A DNA stretch of 64,000 bases from [Haemophilus] felis (GCA_002015125.1 MUYB01000007.1:1-64000); one strand, 5' to 3'; shown: positions 8,582 to 19,079, counted from the stretch's first letter. The notes: generated by a model not told the origin, from the sequence alone. Made by a program: numbers and translations.

Positions 8582-11500
8582 CTAAAACTCAAATTGATAA
8601 AGGAGATCCACCGCTTGAGTGATTCCTGAAACTGATTGTACATAAAATTTGGGGAGCAGTCGGTAACGTACCGTGAATTCGGCTAAACCATCAAATAATC
8701 CTACACTGTATTTAATGTGTAACCGAGGAGTAATACTACCGCTTACAACGACTTTAGATTGCTCACCTATGCCTTGAGTGCCTAAATTAAGATCTTGGAT
8801 ACCGAATGCTTGTCCAATTCCACCAACTAATTTTCCACTTTTTGCTAATCCCAAACCTAATAGCGCAGCACTGATAGAACCACCTGACTCTCCACTTCTT
8901 TCTAATGAGCGTCCGGTTAATACATAGGATAATACTTGGTCTTGCGACATACTCGGCTCAGAGAATAATTTAATCGTCGGATTGTCTGCTAGCCCAATAA
9001 CTCTTATACCTGCAACTACGCCAGAGCTTTCCATTGATTCAGGATTACGAATAGCTTCAATTTCTAACATAGGTTGAGAAGGCATACTGGAGAAGCTGAT
9101 AATGCCTTTACGAATAAGCAAATCTTGACCAAAAGAAGCATATTTTCCTCGTAGTAAATTAATCTGCCCAAATAATCCTAAATCACCGCTTTCTTGTCGA
9201 ATATTCAGTAAACCTCTTAAGTTTGTTTTTAAGCCATAAGCATCTAAACGAACATCATCATGAATATTAATCGTTAAATTAGATACAATATTCATACCGG
9301 ATTTTGTTTTTGCTGGCAGCTTTTTCAATAATTTCTTTTGTTCTTTGCCATCTAAAATAACTTCATCTTTGCTAACCGAAACGGCACTTTCAGGTAGGGT
9401 TTCAATTTCTACTCGTGCCCAAGGCACATCAATTTCACCTGTGAGTTGGAGCAATGTAGGATTTGCTTTAATTTCAATATTTGGGCTAACTTTCAATTTC
9501 GCCATATTAGGAATATCGACTTTAAATTGTTTAGCTTGCAAAGATAAACGAGAGTTCCATTTATCTATATTCTGCCAACTAGCATCGCCCTTAATATTTA
9601 ACTGACTGTCAGGAGTCTTGATGTAACCTTCCAATAATGAATTATTGCCTTTAAAACGCAAATCTAATTGCCCTTGTTCTACATCAAAAGGCAGATCTTT
9701 CATAACGGCACTAATATTTTTTACACTTAAATCGCCCACAATATTCGACGTATCAACTTTGCCTGTGAATTTTAAATTTCCATTTAGATTTCCTTTTACT
9801 TGTTCATTTTCAGTCAATAATTGATTGAGCAAACTTAAATTAAGCTGTTGAATTTGAAGGCTACCATTTAAAGATTTTTGTGCGCTTAAATCATTAATCG
9901 CTAAACTAGCAATTAACTTACCTTGATTTTCAACTTGTAATTCCGACTTCATTGCAAGATTATTATTCGCAATATCTAGATTCATCGTCAGTTTTGGCAA
10001 AGCTAATTTGAATGTGCGATAGTCAATTTTATGAGCAACAGACAAATTGTCCCCTTTTAAGGCGAACTTCACTAAGGGAGATTCTCCTGCTAACCAACTA
10101 ATCTGTCCTTCACTTTGTAAACGACCTTTTAAGGAATCCTGCCCTAATAATTCATTAATCAAATCAAGATTAAAACTCTTGAGATTAAAGGCGATATTTC
10201 CTGTTTTACCTAGAGATGACAACCCAACAAAACACAGCTCCGCATAAGGATTTAACCAGCAATGCTGCGAAATTTCTCCCTGAATAGCTTGATGATCATA
10301 GTTAATCTGAATATTTCTATTTGGTTGAATTTTTCCCACAGGCGATTGAATTTGAAGCTGCGATAGCGTCCCTTGCCAGCGCTGTTGTTGTCTATCAAAA
10401 CTGCCTGATAATTGGAGTTTACCGGCGATAGGAGAGCCTTGAATATTAAGCTGTAATTGATGTTGAGGCTCATTGCCAAGTAAGGACAACTTAATCTGAT
10501 TAAACTTGATATTTTCCTGACTTAAACCATCTAACTGAACATCTAATTTACCTGTAGATAAATTTGCAACATCCACTTTTCCTAGCGCGCGAAATTTATT
10601 TAACCTCAATTGTTGATATTGAATACCTTGCCCATTCGCTTCTATGCTTAAATTCGGCGCGGAAATGTTACCTTTTAAATTGATAGCACCCTGAATAGCA
10701 GCTTTAAAATGAGGCACAATTCCTGAAAGTTCAGGCGCATTTACAACTAACTGAAAATCCGATTTTTCACCAATTCTACCTAATGCCTTAATGTGATTCT
10801 TACCATAATTCAAATCTAACTTTGGTACTTTTACCAATAATTGATCAAAATGGGTTTCTGAACCCAAACTCAACTGGCCTTGCAAATCTAAAGGTTTATT
10901 TGACAGAGACCCTTGCAAGTTTAATTCTGGAATATCAATTAACCATTGTTCTTTATCTAATAAACCTGTGGTAAATAATTCTCCTGATAAGCGACTTGGT
11001 ATGTTGGATAGATATTGGCTTAATACCAAATCTTTCAAATTTAAGTGTTGATACCATTGCAATTTATTACGCCAACCAATTTTTCCTTGCATTGTCGCCT
11101 GACCTTGCAAAGTATTTAATTGGAAATGCTCAATTTCAGCTTCTTGTAATTGCCCTTTCACTTGCAAATCAACTTTAGATTTTGGCAATCCTTTACCTTC
11201 TAAGGCGGTTGTTAGATTAAGCCGATAATCAAATACATTTCCCTGTAATAAGAAATTCATATAAGGGAGTTGAATCGCATCCCCAGCTTTTGCATCGAAA
11301 GGATAAGCAAAATTCTTTGTATCTAATTGAACTTTAAATGGGGTTTTCTCTTGATTTAAATAAGCTTCCGCCTCTAACGTCGCTTCAGTTATGCCAGTTA
11401 CATCTAAATGAATTCCTGTTTTTTCCTTTAAATTCCCTTTGATTTGCAATTGCAATTGGCTTTTTGGCAATATGAGCTGCTGAGCTTGCTTGATGTCATT

Positions 11501-12496
11501 CAGTTGTACATCCAAATTAAAATCAATCGGGAAAGCATTGTTTAGTTCAATGCTACCGAAGCTTTGCATCGTGCCTAAACTACTTTCAATCAAGAATTGT
11601 TTAAGGCTAACCTTATCCCCTTGACTGTCTAAAGAAAATAATAGATTTGGCACATAAACATTCTCAGCAAACTTTGCTTGAGTCTGACTAAGTTGCCAAT
11701 TGCTACCTTTAATTTCCTGAATATGAAAGGCAAAAGGCAATTCAATACGTTCAAGATTTGCCAATAGCGCCGGCGCTAAGTCTTGTTCCAGTTTATCCCA
11801 ATCAATCTCTTGTTTTTGTGGTTGAGAAGAGGATTCTAATTGCTTTTTGTGAATAAGCTGATTTCCCAGTAAATCTTGCTCTGTTGGTTTATCTAAATTG
11901 AGAGTTAATCCATCAATTTTTGTTGGGAAAAGAGTTAACCCTCTTTGATTATTTAAACTAAGCGCACTTTCAAACTTGGCTAAATCAACCCGATGTTTAT
12001 CAATATTTAGTGCTAGATTTTGCACTTCAATCAAATCCAATTGAACAGAAATAGGTAATGTAACGGCTTGTAAAGGTTTATTATCCGATTGTTTTGAAGA
12101 AGAAGGCGGCATTTGGGCCGTATCGATATGAATATTCGGGCCTTCCACTTGAATGTTTTTTATACACAAATCAAATCGCCACAAACAATGTAAATCAACA
12201 CGAAGCTTGGTTTTAGGGACCAAAACATCAACGCCTTGTGCTTGATAATGCAATCCTGTTAATAAAAGACCTTCTTGTAAACCGCCTTCTACTTGCTCGA
12301 TATTTATGCTATCAAGCATTCGATCCACAACTTTAATTGCTTCTCGTTGCAAGGAACTACTGGCCAATAAAAGGGCGCTAGCCAATATTGGTAAGAAAAA
12401 AACGAGCGCAATAGCAATAACAATTTTGCCAAAGGTTTTCTTTTTTTGAGGTTTAACTTGATTATCCTGATTGTGATCTGATTTCTGTTCCGTCAT
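8582..12496 (-). CDS. tamB: Translocation and assembly module protein TamB
   Basis: A 1304-residue protein of normal TamB length. Residues about 24-48 form an N-terminal inner-membrane anchor (IVIAIALVFFLPILASALLL), followed by a long beta-rich periplasmic region and the conserved C-terminal TamB/DUF490 domain (RGKYASFGQDLLIRKGIISF, LSYVLTGRSL, VGLFDGLAEFTVRYRLLPKFY, ending in Phe). It spans the periplasm as a hydrophobic groove and works with TamA in moving phospholipids or assembling outer-membrane proteins. It begins 9 bp after tamA, so the two are one operon. Confidence 0.93.
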   Translation of the reverse strand: MTEQKSDHNQDNQVKPQKKKTFGKIVIAIALVFFLPILASALLLASSSLQREAIKVVDRMLDSINIEQVEGGLQEGLLLTGLHYQAQGVDVLVPKTKLRVDLHCLWRFDLCIKNIQVEGPNIHIDTAQMPPSSSKQSDNKPLQAVTLPISVQLDLIEVQNLALNIDKHRVDLAKFESALSLNNQRGLTLFPTKIDGLTLNLDKPTEQDLLGNQLIHKKQLESSSQPQKQEIDWDKLEQDLAPALLANLERIELPFAFHIQEIKGSNWQLSQTQAKFAENVYVPNLLFSLDSQGDKVSLKQFLIESSLGTMQSFGSIELNNAFPIDFNLDVQLNDIKQAQQLILPKSQLQLQIKGNLKEKTGIHLDVTGITEATLEAEAYLNQEKTPFKVQLDTKNFAYPFDAKAGDAIQLPYMNFLLQGNVFDYRLNLTTALEGKGLPKSKVDLQVKGQLQEAEIEHFQLNTLQGQATMQGKIGWRNKLQWYQHLNLKDLVLSQYLSNIPSRLSGELFTTGLLDKEQWLIDIPELNLQGSLSNKPLDLQGQLSLGSETHFDQLLVKVPKLDLNYGKNHIKALGRIGEKSDFQLVVNAPELSGIVPHFKAAIQGAINLKGNISAPNLSIEANGQGIQYQQLRLNKFRALGKVDVANLSTGKLDVQLDGLSQENIKFNQIKLSLLGNEPQHQLQLNIQGSPIAGKLQLSGSFDRQQQRWQGTLSQLQIQSPVGKIQPNRNIQINYDHQAIQGEISQHCWLNPYAELCFVGLSSLGKTGNIAFNLKSFNLDLINELLGQDSLKGRLQSEGQISWLAGESPLVKFALKGDNLSVAHKIDYRTFKLALPKLTMNLDIANNNLAMKSELQVENQGKLIASLAINDLSAQKSLNGSLQIQQLNLSLLNQLLTENEQVKGNLNGNLKFTGKVDTSNIVGDLSVKNISAVMKDLPFDVEQGQLDLRFKGNNSLLEGYIKTPDSQLNIKGDASWQNIDKWNSRLSLQAKQFKVDIPNMAKLKVSPNIEIKANPTLLQLTGEIDVPWARVEIETLPESAVSVSKDEVILDGKEQKKLLKKLPAKTKSGMNIVSNLTINIHDDVRLDAYGLKTNLRGLLNIRQESGDLGLFGQINLLRGKYASFGQDLLIRKGIISFSSMPSQPMLEIEAIRNPESMESSGVVAGIRVIGLADNPTIKLFSEPSMSQDQVLSYVLTGRSLERSGESGGSISAALLGLGLAKSGKLVGGIGQAFGIQDLNLGTQGIGEQSKVVVSGSITPRLHIKYSVGLFDGLAEFTVRYRLLPKFYVQSVSGITQAVDLLYQFEF

Positions 12497-12505
12497 ATAT
12501 TTCCC

Positions 12506-14251
12506 TTAAAGCTCTGCACCTAATCCTATGTAAAACTGGATATTTTTAGTGGATTTTCTATCTCTAATTGGAGTGGCAATATCAAATTTTACTGCCCCTA
12601 CTGGCGATGCCCAACGAATACCTATTCCAGCACCATAATGTAATTCTTTCGGATTAAAAGAATTTGCAGAAAGTCCAGCATCGGCAAAACTAGCAGCCCA
12701 CCAATTCGGATAAACCTGATATTGATATTCCAAGCTTCCTGTTAACAGTCTAACGCCGCCAATTAACTGACCTTTTTTATTTTTGGGCGCAATAGTTTTA
12801 TAACCATATCCTCTAATACTTCGATTACCGCCTGCAAAAAAACGTAAATTAGGTGGCATTTTATCGAGATTAGATGTCTTCAACCAACCAAACTCAAAAC
12901 GCGTAATAAATCGATGATTATCCGCAAAGGTGCGAATCCAGGCACTAGATAGGTACAATCTAAGAAAATCCACATCTGAAATGAAGAAACGGCGACCAAT
13001 ATCAAAACTCAAACGTTGAGAATCTCCCCAAGTAGGGAACAATCCACCTTTTAAGCGGGTTCTATGTATGGATGTAGTAGGGTAAATTAACAAGGTTTTA
13101 TTACGAAAACTGCCTTGTTCAAAAGAGTCGTAACGCGCCTGTAAACCTAAGGAATATTGCCAACCAGTAGGATGATTCCAATAGCGCAATGATGAAAAAG
13201 TAGAGCCAAACACTTTTGTGTCATTTAACTTCTCATTTTCCAATCCAAGAGAAATTTCATAGTAATAATTCAATGGATTTTTCAGAAGCGGTAATTTATA
13301 AGTTGTGGCTAAAGTCTGCTTAGGTTGTGATACATAGAGACTCGTGTTCAGGCTATGCCCACGAGAATTGATCCAAGGTTTTTGCCAATTTAACTTAAGT
13401 CGAGGACCAACATCAGATGCCCAGCCCCCACCAAGATCAAGAATATTTTTCTTTCTCGGTTGTAAAAAAACATCAACATTTACTCGTTTCGTTTCATTGT
13501 CAATTTGAGGTTGTAATAACACAGAACTGAACCAATTTGATGAGTTATAGCTTTGTGTCAACGAAGATAATTTGCTAATCAAATAAGGTTCATTTTCCTC
13601 AATTGATATCATATTACGCAAATAATCTTCTCTGATTTGAGAATTAATGAAATTCACTTCACCAAAACCATAACGCTCCCCGCTATTGAATATTAAACGC
13701 CACCAAGCTTGATGAGTTGAAGGCATTACTTCCAGACGAGAAAGCTGAAAACTCGCATCAAAATATCCTCTATTTAAAGCTAACTTTTGTAAATCACTTT
13801 TATAATCCTCATAGGTTTCATGGTTTAATATCGAACCTTCTTTAGGCAATTTTTGTTGTAATTTTTGGAAGCTTTTATCTTGTTGCCCTTTGCCCAGAAT
13901 ATTCACCTCTGTTCCCGCGATTTTAACTGGCTCCCCCAAAGAAACTTTTGCAATAAGCGTATCCTTTTGACCTTTACCTTTTGAACTTAGCTCAAATTCA
14001 ACGTCGCTATGATAATAACCATAAGCTCTTAATCCTTTGTCTATAGCATCACGAATCAAGCCTTGATAGCGTAAAGACCCATCAGCCTCTTCCTTGTTAA
14101 TCATTTTCACATATAAATTCACATTATCATTCAATTTACTGTCTTTAATACCTTGAATTTGTAAATTGACTTTAGATAACGCCGACAAAGGAATAAAACC
14201 AATAAGGACACATTTAAGTAGGAAATGGAATTTAGAGAAGCGCTTGTACAT
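12506..14251 (-). CDS. tamA: Outer-membrane translocation protein TamA
   Basis: A 581-residue Omp85-family protein: signal peptide (about residues 1-26), three POTRA-like periplasmic repeats (to about residue 260) and a 16-strand beta barrel. The diagnostic barrel motif FFAGGNRSIRGYGYKTIAP (about residue 465) and the C-terminal aromatic strand are present. It partners TamB across the periplasm. It is the first gene of tamA-tamB-ppx; the narP terminator lies between it and the upstream cyaA-narP unit, so it should have its own promoter in 14252-14285. Confidence 0.92.
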   Translation of the reverse strand: MYKRFSKFHFLLKCVLIGFIPLSALSKVNLQIQGIKDSKLNDNVNLYVKMINKEEADGSLRYQGLIRDAIDKGLRAYGYYHSDVEFELSSKGKGQKDTLIAKVSLGEPVKIAGTEVNILGKGQQDKSFQKLQQKLPKEGSILNHETYEDYKSDLQKLALNRGYFDASFQLSRLEVMPSTHQAWWRLIFNSGERYGFGEVNFINSQIREDYLRNMISIEENEPYLISKLSSLTQSYNSSNWFSSVLLQPQIDNETKRVNVDVFLQPRKKNILDLGGGWASDVGPRLKLNWQKPWINSRGHSLNTSLYVSQPKQTLATTYKLPLLKNPLNYYYEISLGLENEKLNDTKVFGSTFSSLRYWNHPTGWQYSLGLQARYDSFEQGSFRNKTLLIYPTTSIHRTRLKGGLFPTWGDSQRLSFDIGRRFFISDVDFLRLYLSSAWIRTFADNHRFITRFEFGWLKTSNLDKMPPNLRFFAGGNRSIRGYGYKTIAPKNKKGQLIGGVRLLTGSLEYQYQVYPNWWAASFADAGLSANSFNPKELHYGAGIGIRWASPVGAVKFDIATPIRDRKSTKNIQFYIGLGAEL

Positions 14252-14285
14252 AAATGTCCTAAAAAATAAGTGAAAAACAATAAAT

Positions 14286-14315
14286 GAAAATAGCCAGAAA
14301 TTTTCTGGCTATTCG
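14286..14315 (-). terminator. Terminator after narP
   Basis: Inverted repeat AATAGCCAGAAA / TTTCTGGCTATT (14289-14312) followed on the minus strand by TTTCATTTATT. It separates narP from tamA. Confidence 0.7.
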
Positions 14316-14324
14316 CAATAAAAG

Positions 14325-14954
14325 CTAGTGAGTTTTATGTTCAAAATAAAGTACTGTGGCAGCGACTCTAGAATGAACATTTAATTTACGCAGTAAATTT
14401 CGAATGTGGACCTTAACGGTTTCCTCTGAAATAAACAACTGATTCGCAATTTGTTTATTTGATAGCCCAGTTGCCACCAAACGTAACACGCTTATTTCTC
14501 GTTCCGTCAAACAATCTAGGGGGGTTGAACTAGAAGAACGATCTAATAAGGCCTGCTTAACAGAATCACTAAAAACAACCTCACCACGCGCTAGAGCGTT
14601 AATTTGTTGTAACAAAATATCAGGTTCAGTATCTTTCAACAAATAACCGTCTGCACCCGCATCAACAAGGGCAAAAATATCGCTTTTAGCGTCTGACACG
14701 GTTAAAACAACAATTCTTGCATCAACACCTTCGGAACGTAAAATCTCTAGCGTGTCTAACCCTGATAATCCTTTCATATTCAAATCCAGAATAATTAAAT
14801 CAGGCTGAACTTGTAAGGCTAAATTGATTCCCTCACTTCCAGAGCCCACATCACCGACGATATTAAAATGTGTTTCTAATTCAAGAAGTTGACGAATACC
14901 TTTTCGCATTAATGGGTGATCATCAATAATTAGCACATCTATAGTTTCAGTCAT
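14325..14954 (-). CDS. narP: Nitrate/nitrite response regulator NarP
   Basis: A 209-residue NarL/FixJ regulator. The receiver domain has the acidic pair DDHP, the phospho-acceptor in LIILDLNMKG and the conserved Lys in YLLKD. A LuxR-type HTH follows (LTEREISVLRLVATGLSNKQIANQLFISEETVKVHI). The ATG at 14954 has a perfect GGAGG six bases upstream. Family knowledge: NarP with sensor NarQ activates nap and other anaerobic respiratory genes; a NarP-like palindrome lies before napG in this window. It starts 15 bp after the cyaA stop, an adjacency I do not recognise from related genomes. NarL is the alternative name; Pasteurellaceae normally have NarP. Confidence 0.85.
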   Translation of the reverse strand: MTETIDVLIIDDHPLMRKGIRQLLELETHFNIVGDVGSGSEGINLALQVQPDLIILDLNMKGLSGLDTLEILRSEGVDARIVVLTVSDAKSDIFALVDAGADGYLLKDTEPDILLQQINALARGEVVFSDSVKQALLDRSSSSTPLDCLTEREISVLRLVATGLSNKQIANQLFISEETVKVHIRNLLRKLNVHSRVAATVLYFEHKTH

Positions 14955-14969
14955 TTTGACCTCCAAATA

Positions 14970-17486
14970 TTATTCCAACATATCTCGGCTATGAAAGGGG
15001 ACAATTTTAGTGCCATCTTCCTGCACGATAAGTTGATAAAATTGAGGATAATTAAAATTATGTAAAACAATTTTATATGGATTATTTTCATCGTCCAATC
15101 CTGAACTTTGATAAATATGGTTAATCTCATTAATTTTTTGTTCTTTTACACCATCACAATTTCGATAAATTTCAATACGATTAGCTTCATCTAATAAATA
15201 CACATTAAAAGTGCCGTTTGAATTATCCTCAAAGAAAAATTGTAAAAAGCCTTCACTAGCAAAATTATCCATTTCTTTCGGATAACTTCTTGAACGCTCA
15301 GATGCTTTTAACGCCGAAGATTCCTCGACAGATTCGCTAGTCAATACAGGCTCGATTAGCTTTTCTGGCATATCCGCAGAAGCTAGCTCTTGCAAACTAA
15401 TACCTCTCTCTTCAAAAAAGAATTGCCAGTTTTTACCTGCTACTCGCAATAAATTATTTTGAGGCGGTACACTGTTTCCTAACTGGATACTAATACAACG
15501 ATTAATTAACGTCGTTACAATTTCACATAGGCTTTTACTATAATGTTCACTGTAACAAAAAACCTGCACAGATTTAGGGTATGGCGCACCACGATGGATT
15601 TTATTAGAAAGCACTTTTAAGGTTAATAAAATGGCATTTTCCCCTTCAAAATGCAGTGTTCTAATCTCTCCCCAAAGATTCCGATAAGTAATATCAATAC
15701 TTCCTACCAAACTTTCTTCTTTTGGCCCAAAACTAAACAAATTATTCGCATTAATATGGGGCTTAATATGTTTTAAATGTTTAGTTGGATCTACTGTTAA
15801 ATTAATCGCGACCATTAAACTATGGATTTCACAGGCGCTAATTAAATTTTCATTGCTCGCAGAACAGACTTTTGTTGGTAAAGATAAGCGCAGATCCGTA
15901 ACAAAATCTCTTAATGTTTTAAGCGAAACATTATCACTAATAATTTGTACATTAGTATTAGCGGTCAGTAAGCCATTAAAATATGCCCATGCCACTAATT
16001 TATTCAAGCTCGTGCTATGTTCCGTATAACGCTTTTGCAGGAAACCCTTCACATTCGCCGTTTGATTCACCACATACCAACCATCTTCAAAAATTTTGCT
16101 ATTTTTAACCTCGAAGAAAAGCAAATCTTTTTCCGATAAATCAAGGGCGATTTGAGGATTTAATAAGGTAATTTTTCCTGGTAATTCTTCAAAAGCGCTG
16201 TATAACTTGCGCGTTAAAATATTAATATCTTGCGGAATGATACTTGAATTCACTTTATGTTGACGAGCAAAAGTAACCAAATTGCGATAACTCAACATTA
16301 AGAATTTAATTAAGCTGCTGTGTACCTTTTTAACGTATTTTATTTTCCAGTTTTTTCGTTGATTTAACTCTTGAATAAAGCTATCTGACCAGCCCCATTG
16401 TTGAGCGAGTTCTTTCAAACGGATTAAACGCCAGCAATTTTGTTCTTCCGCGTCATTCCAATCCACCCCTTCCGTTGCTTTTAAATATACGCAACGTCTC
16501 ACAAACCCTAAGCGTTTAAACTCATTATGTTTAATCAAATAATCCGTGGCTCGTTCTAACATCGCCAAATACGCATCAAATTGATGGGACGGTTTGAGAT
16601 CGCCACAAAGAAGTTGCTGTTTAAATTCTCTTGCGATCAAATAGGTATTTGGATATTCAGCAGAATATGTCTCTAACAACAAAATTTTAATCACGGATTT
16701 ATAAGGCGCATCAACACCTTTGTATAGTTGCCATAGGCTTGCACCAAAGTATTCATTCGCAGAAAGTGCACCTAAGCCACCGAAATCAACCCAATCTTCG
16801 GGATCAATTTGTTTAGAGCGAATTAAATCTTCCACTTCCTGCTCATATTCAGCTTCATTTTCTACTAATAAATGCAACCAAAGTAGCGGTTTTCCAGCTA
16901 ATCTGATCGCAGAACGATAAAATTCATCTAACAACAACATATATTGTGCAGAACCGCAATTTTCGGCAGTTAGCGGCTCGGCATAACGAAAACTACGAAA
17001 ACGTTGTTGATCCATTAAATAAAAATGAATATCTACACCGAATTGTTTTGCCCAATCTTCTAATAACTGAGCTTTTTTATTTAAGAGCGATTTTTCCGTC
17101 GGACTCAAATCTTCACGATGACATACCCAAGTGTCCAGATCAGAAAATACGGTTTGCGAAATGGAAGCAATGCTCCCCATCACATAAACCCCTAAGATAG
17201 GGATAAAAGAACAATTGTTCTCAGAAGAAGATTCAATTTGCTTTGCAAGAGAGGGAGAGAGAGATTGTAAAAATTGTTTTTGATAATCGGATAACTCAAA
17301 TCCTGCAATACCAAAAGGCGCATCTTTCACATAACCAGGTAAATCTGAATGATTAACTTGCAAAAGAAGAGTGATCAGTTGGAAAATGTGTTTGAACTCT
17401 GCACTTGAAGAAGACATTACACGCTTTAAACGCAATTGATCTAAGTAGTCAACTTGTTTTCGTGCGCAGGAAATAGTGTAATTCAA
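14970..17486 (-). CDS. cyaA: Class I adenylate cyclase CyaA
   Basis: A class I adenylate cyclase of about 838 residues. The N-terminal catalytic half contains the nucleotidyltransferase signature MGSIASISQTVFSDLDTWVCH; the C-terminal half corresponds to the regulatory domain. It makes cAMP in the cytoplasm, the CRP coactivator, and several CRP-like sites occur in the sugar operons of this window. No ATG is available at the N terminus. TTG at 17486 is favoured because GGGA lies about 6 bp upstream and the protein then begins LNYTIS, aligning with the E. coli enzyme, which also starts with TTG. An earlier TTG at 17504 is in frame. Confidence 0.9.
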   Translation of the reverse strand: MNYTISCARKQVDYLDQLRLKRVMSSSSAEFKHIFQLITLLLQVNHSDLPGYVKDAPFGIAGFELSDYQKQFLQSLSPSLAKQIESSSENNCSFIPILGVYVMGSIASISQTVFSDLDTWVCHREDLSPTEKSLLNKKAQLLEDWAKQFGVDIHFYLMDQQRFRSFRYAEPLTAENCGSAQYMLLLDEFYRSAIRLAGKPLLWLHLLVENEAEYEQEVEDLIRSKQIDPEDWVDFGGLGALSANEYFGASLWQLYKGVDAPYKSVIKILLLETYSAEYPNTYLIAREFKQQLLCGDLKPSHQFDAYLAMLERATDYLIKHNEFKRLGFVRRCVYLKATEGVDWNDAEEQNCWRLIRLKELAQQWGWSDSFIQELNQRKNWKIKYVKKVHSSLIKFLMLSYRNLVTFARQHKVNSSIIPQDINILTRKLYSAFEELPGKITLLNPQIALDLSEKDLLFFEVKNSKIFEDGWYVVNQTANVKGFLQKRYTEHSTSLNKLVAWAYFNGLLTANTNVQIISDNVSLKTLRDFVTDLRLSLPTKVCSASNENLISACEIHSLMVAINLTVDPTKHLKHIKPHINANNLFSFGPKEESLVGSIDITYRNLWGEIRTLHFEGENAILLTLKVLSNKIHRGAPYPKSVQVFCYSEHYSKSLCEIVTTLINRCISIQLGNSVPPQNNLLRVAGKNWQFFFEERGISLQELASADMPEKLIEPVLTSESVEESSALKASERSRSYPKEMDNFASEGFLQFFFEDNSNGTFNVYLLDEANRIEIYRNCDGVKEQKINEINHIYQSSGLDDENNPYKIVLHNFNYPQFYQLIVQEDGTKIVPFHSRDMLE

Positions 17487-17614
17487 GACAGATCCCAAAA
17501 CCAATATATGAACAAAACTCAGCCTAGTACTTTATCATTGCGCCTGATTGAAAGCAAAAATTTCTGAAAACCACACTTAACGCTGTTGAACAAGCACATA
17601 TTTTTAATATTTAC

Positions 17615-17643
17615 TTGAGAATACAACATAAAATAAGTATAAT
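17615..17643 (+). promoter_or_regulatory. Sigma-70 promoter of rpmB-rpmG
   Basis: TTGAGA (17615-17620) and a perfect TATAAT (17638-17643) with 17-bp spacing. Transcription would begin near 17650, leaving a leader of about 125 nt before rpmB. The leader contains a GGTCGG/CGACC hairpin and a TCAAAG...CTTTGA hairpin (17698-17725) and may be regulatory. Confidence 0.75.
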
Positions 17644-17775
17644 CTGCGACCTTTGTATAATATGCGGGTCGGATATGGCGACCTGACGAGGTAGCAATCA
17701 AAGTTAATCCTTGATTGGCTTTGAAATTGTCCGAACCCTAAGCTCGAGCTTATATTTGATTTATTGGAGATTAAT

Positions 17776-18012
17776 ATGTCTAGAGTCTGTCAAGTCACAG
17801 GCAAGCGTCCAGCTGTTGGTAACAACCGCTCACACGCGATGAATGCGACACGTCGTCGTTTTCTACCAAACCTTCATACTCACCGTTTTTGGGTTGAAAG
17901 TGAAAAACGTTTCGTAACTTTACGCTTAACAGCGAAAGGTATGCGTATTATTGACAAAAAAGGCATTGATGCAGTATTAGCTGACATCCGTGCTCGTGGT
18001 GAGAAAATCTAA
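17776..18012 (+). CDS. rpmB: 50S ribosomal protein L28
   Basis: A 78-residue protein beginning [20 protein letters not shown], the exact length of bacterial L28. The ATG at 17776 is chosen over an in-frame TTG at 17764 because GGAG lies 6 bp upstream and the protein then aligns with L28. It binds 23S rRNA in the large subunit. It is co-transcribed with rpmG, 11 bp downstream. Confidence 0.97.
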   Translation: MSRVCQVTGKRPAVGNNRSHAMNATRRRFLPNLHTHRFWVESEKRFVTLRLTAKGMRIIDKKGIDAVLADIRARGEKI

Positions 18013-18023
18013 GGAGCTAAACA

Positions 18024-18194
18024 ATGGCAGCTAAAGGCGCTCGTGAGAAAATTAGATTAGTTTCTACTGCGGAAACAGGTCATTTCTACACAACTACTAA
18101 AAATAAACGTAATATGCCAGAAAAAATGGAAATCAAAAAATTTGATCCAGTAGTGCGTAAACACGTTGTTTATAAAGAAGCTAAAATTAAATAA
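18024..18194 (+). CDS. rpmG: 50S ribosomal protein L33
   Basis: A 56-residue protein ([19 protein letters not shown] ... VVYKEAKIK) with the lysine-rich [19 protein letters not shown] core of L33. AAGGAG lies before the ATG. It lacks the zinc-binding cysteine pairs, so it is the C-minus form. A terminator follows 18 bp after the stop. Confidence 0.97.
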   Translation: MAAKGAREKIRLVSTAETGHFYTTTKNKRNMPEKMEIKKFDPVVRKHVVYKEAKIK

Positions 18195-18210
18195 TTTTAG
18201 ATTTATTCAG

Positions 18211-18239
18211 AGAAACCCGACATTGTTCGGGTTTTTTTG
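18211..18239 (+). terminator. Terminator after rpmG
   Basis: Stem AAACCCGA / TCGGGTTT (18213-18233) followed by a run of seven T. It ends only 28 bp before the mutM start codon, so mutM is either expressed by readthrough or by a promoter I cannot see. Confidence 0.85.
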
Positions 18240-18266
18240 TATTCATTCCACAATGAGAAAAATGTT

Positions 18267-19079
18267 ATGCCTGAATTACCTGAAGTTGAAACCACTAAAA
18301 ATGGAATTAATCCCTATATTAACGGCTTTATGATTGAAAAAATCATAGTTCGCCAAACCAAATTACGTTGGGAGGTAAGTAAAGAATTAACGCAGATTAC
18401 TCAACAAAAAATTATTGGATTAAGTCGTCGCGCAAAGTATTTAATTATTCATTTAGAAACAGGTTATATCATTGGCCATCTCGGTATGTCAGGTTCTCTA
18501 CGCATAGTAAAATCAACAGACGCGATAGATAAACATGACCATATTGATATTGTGATAAATAATGGCAACATCTTACGCTATAACGATCCACGTCGTTTTG
18601 GTGCTTGGCTGTGGACAGATAATCTAGAACATTTTCATCTGTTCTTAAAACTAGGGCCTGAACCTCTTTCTGAAGAATTTAATGCCGAGTATTTATTTAA
18701 GAAAAGTCGCAAAAAACAAGTGCCATTAAAAACATTTTTAATGGATAACGCCATTGTCGTCGGCGTTGGAAATATCTACGCAAATGAAACCTTATTTTTA
18801 TGTGGCCTACATCCGCAAAAAATAGCTTCAAGCTTGAGCAAAAAGCAATGCACTATGCTGGTGGAACAAATTAAAAAAGTGTTAAGTACAGCTATCGAAA
18901 AAGGAGGAACCACCCTGAAAGATTTTCTCCAACCTGATGGACGTCCAGGCTATTTTGCCCAGGAATTATTGGTATATGGTCAGAAAGACAAACCTTGCCC
19001 AAATTGTGCAACTAAAATTGAATCAGTCATCATTGGGCAACGTAACAGTTTCTTTTGTAAAAAATGCCAGAAAAAATAA
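18267..19079 (+). CDS. mutM: Formamidopyrimidine-DNA glycosylase MutM
   Basis: A 270-residue base-excision repair enzyme starting MPELPEVET, where Pro2 is the catalytic nucleophile after Met removal and Glu3 the acid. The H2TH domain ([19 protein letters not shown]) and the C-terminal zinc finger (CPNC ... CKKC) are intact. It removes 8-oxoguanine and formamidopyrimidines. The ATG at 18267 is forced by the catalytic N terminus, although an open frame extends upstream. It converges on deoR with only 17 bp between the stops. Confidence 0.96.
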   Translation: MPELPEVETTKNGINPYINGFMIEKIIVRQTKLRWEVSKELTQITQQKIIGLSRRAKYLIIHLETGYIIGHLGMSGSLRIVKSTDAIDKHDHIDIVINNGNILRYNDPRRFGAWLWTDNLEHFHLFLKLGPEPLSEEFNAEYLFKKSRKKQVPLKTFLMDNAIVVGVGNIYANETLFLCGLHPQKIASSLSKKQCTMLVEQIKKVLSTAIEKGGTTLKDFLQPDGRPGYFAQELLVYGQKDKPCPNCATKIESVIIGQRNSFFCKKCQKK

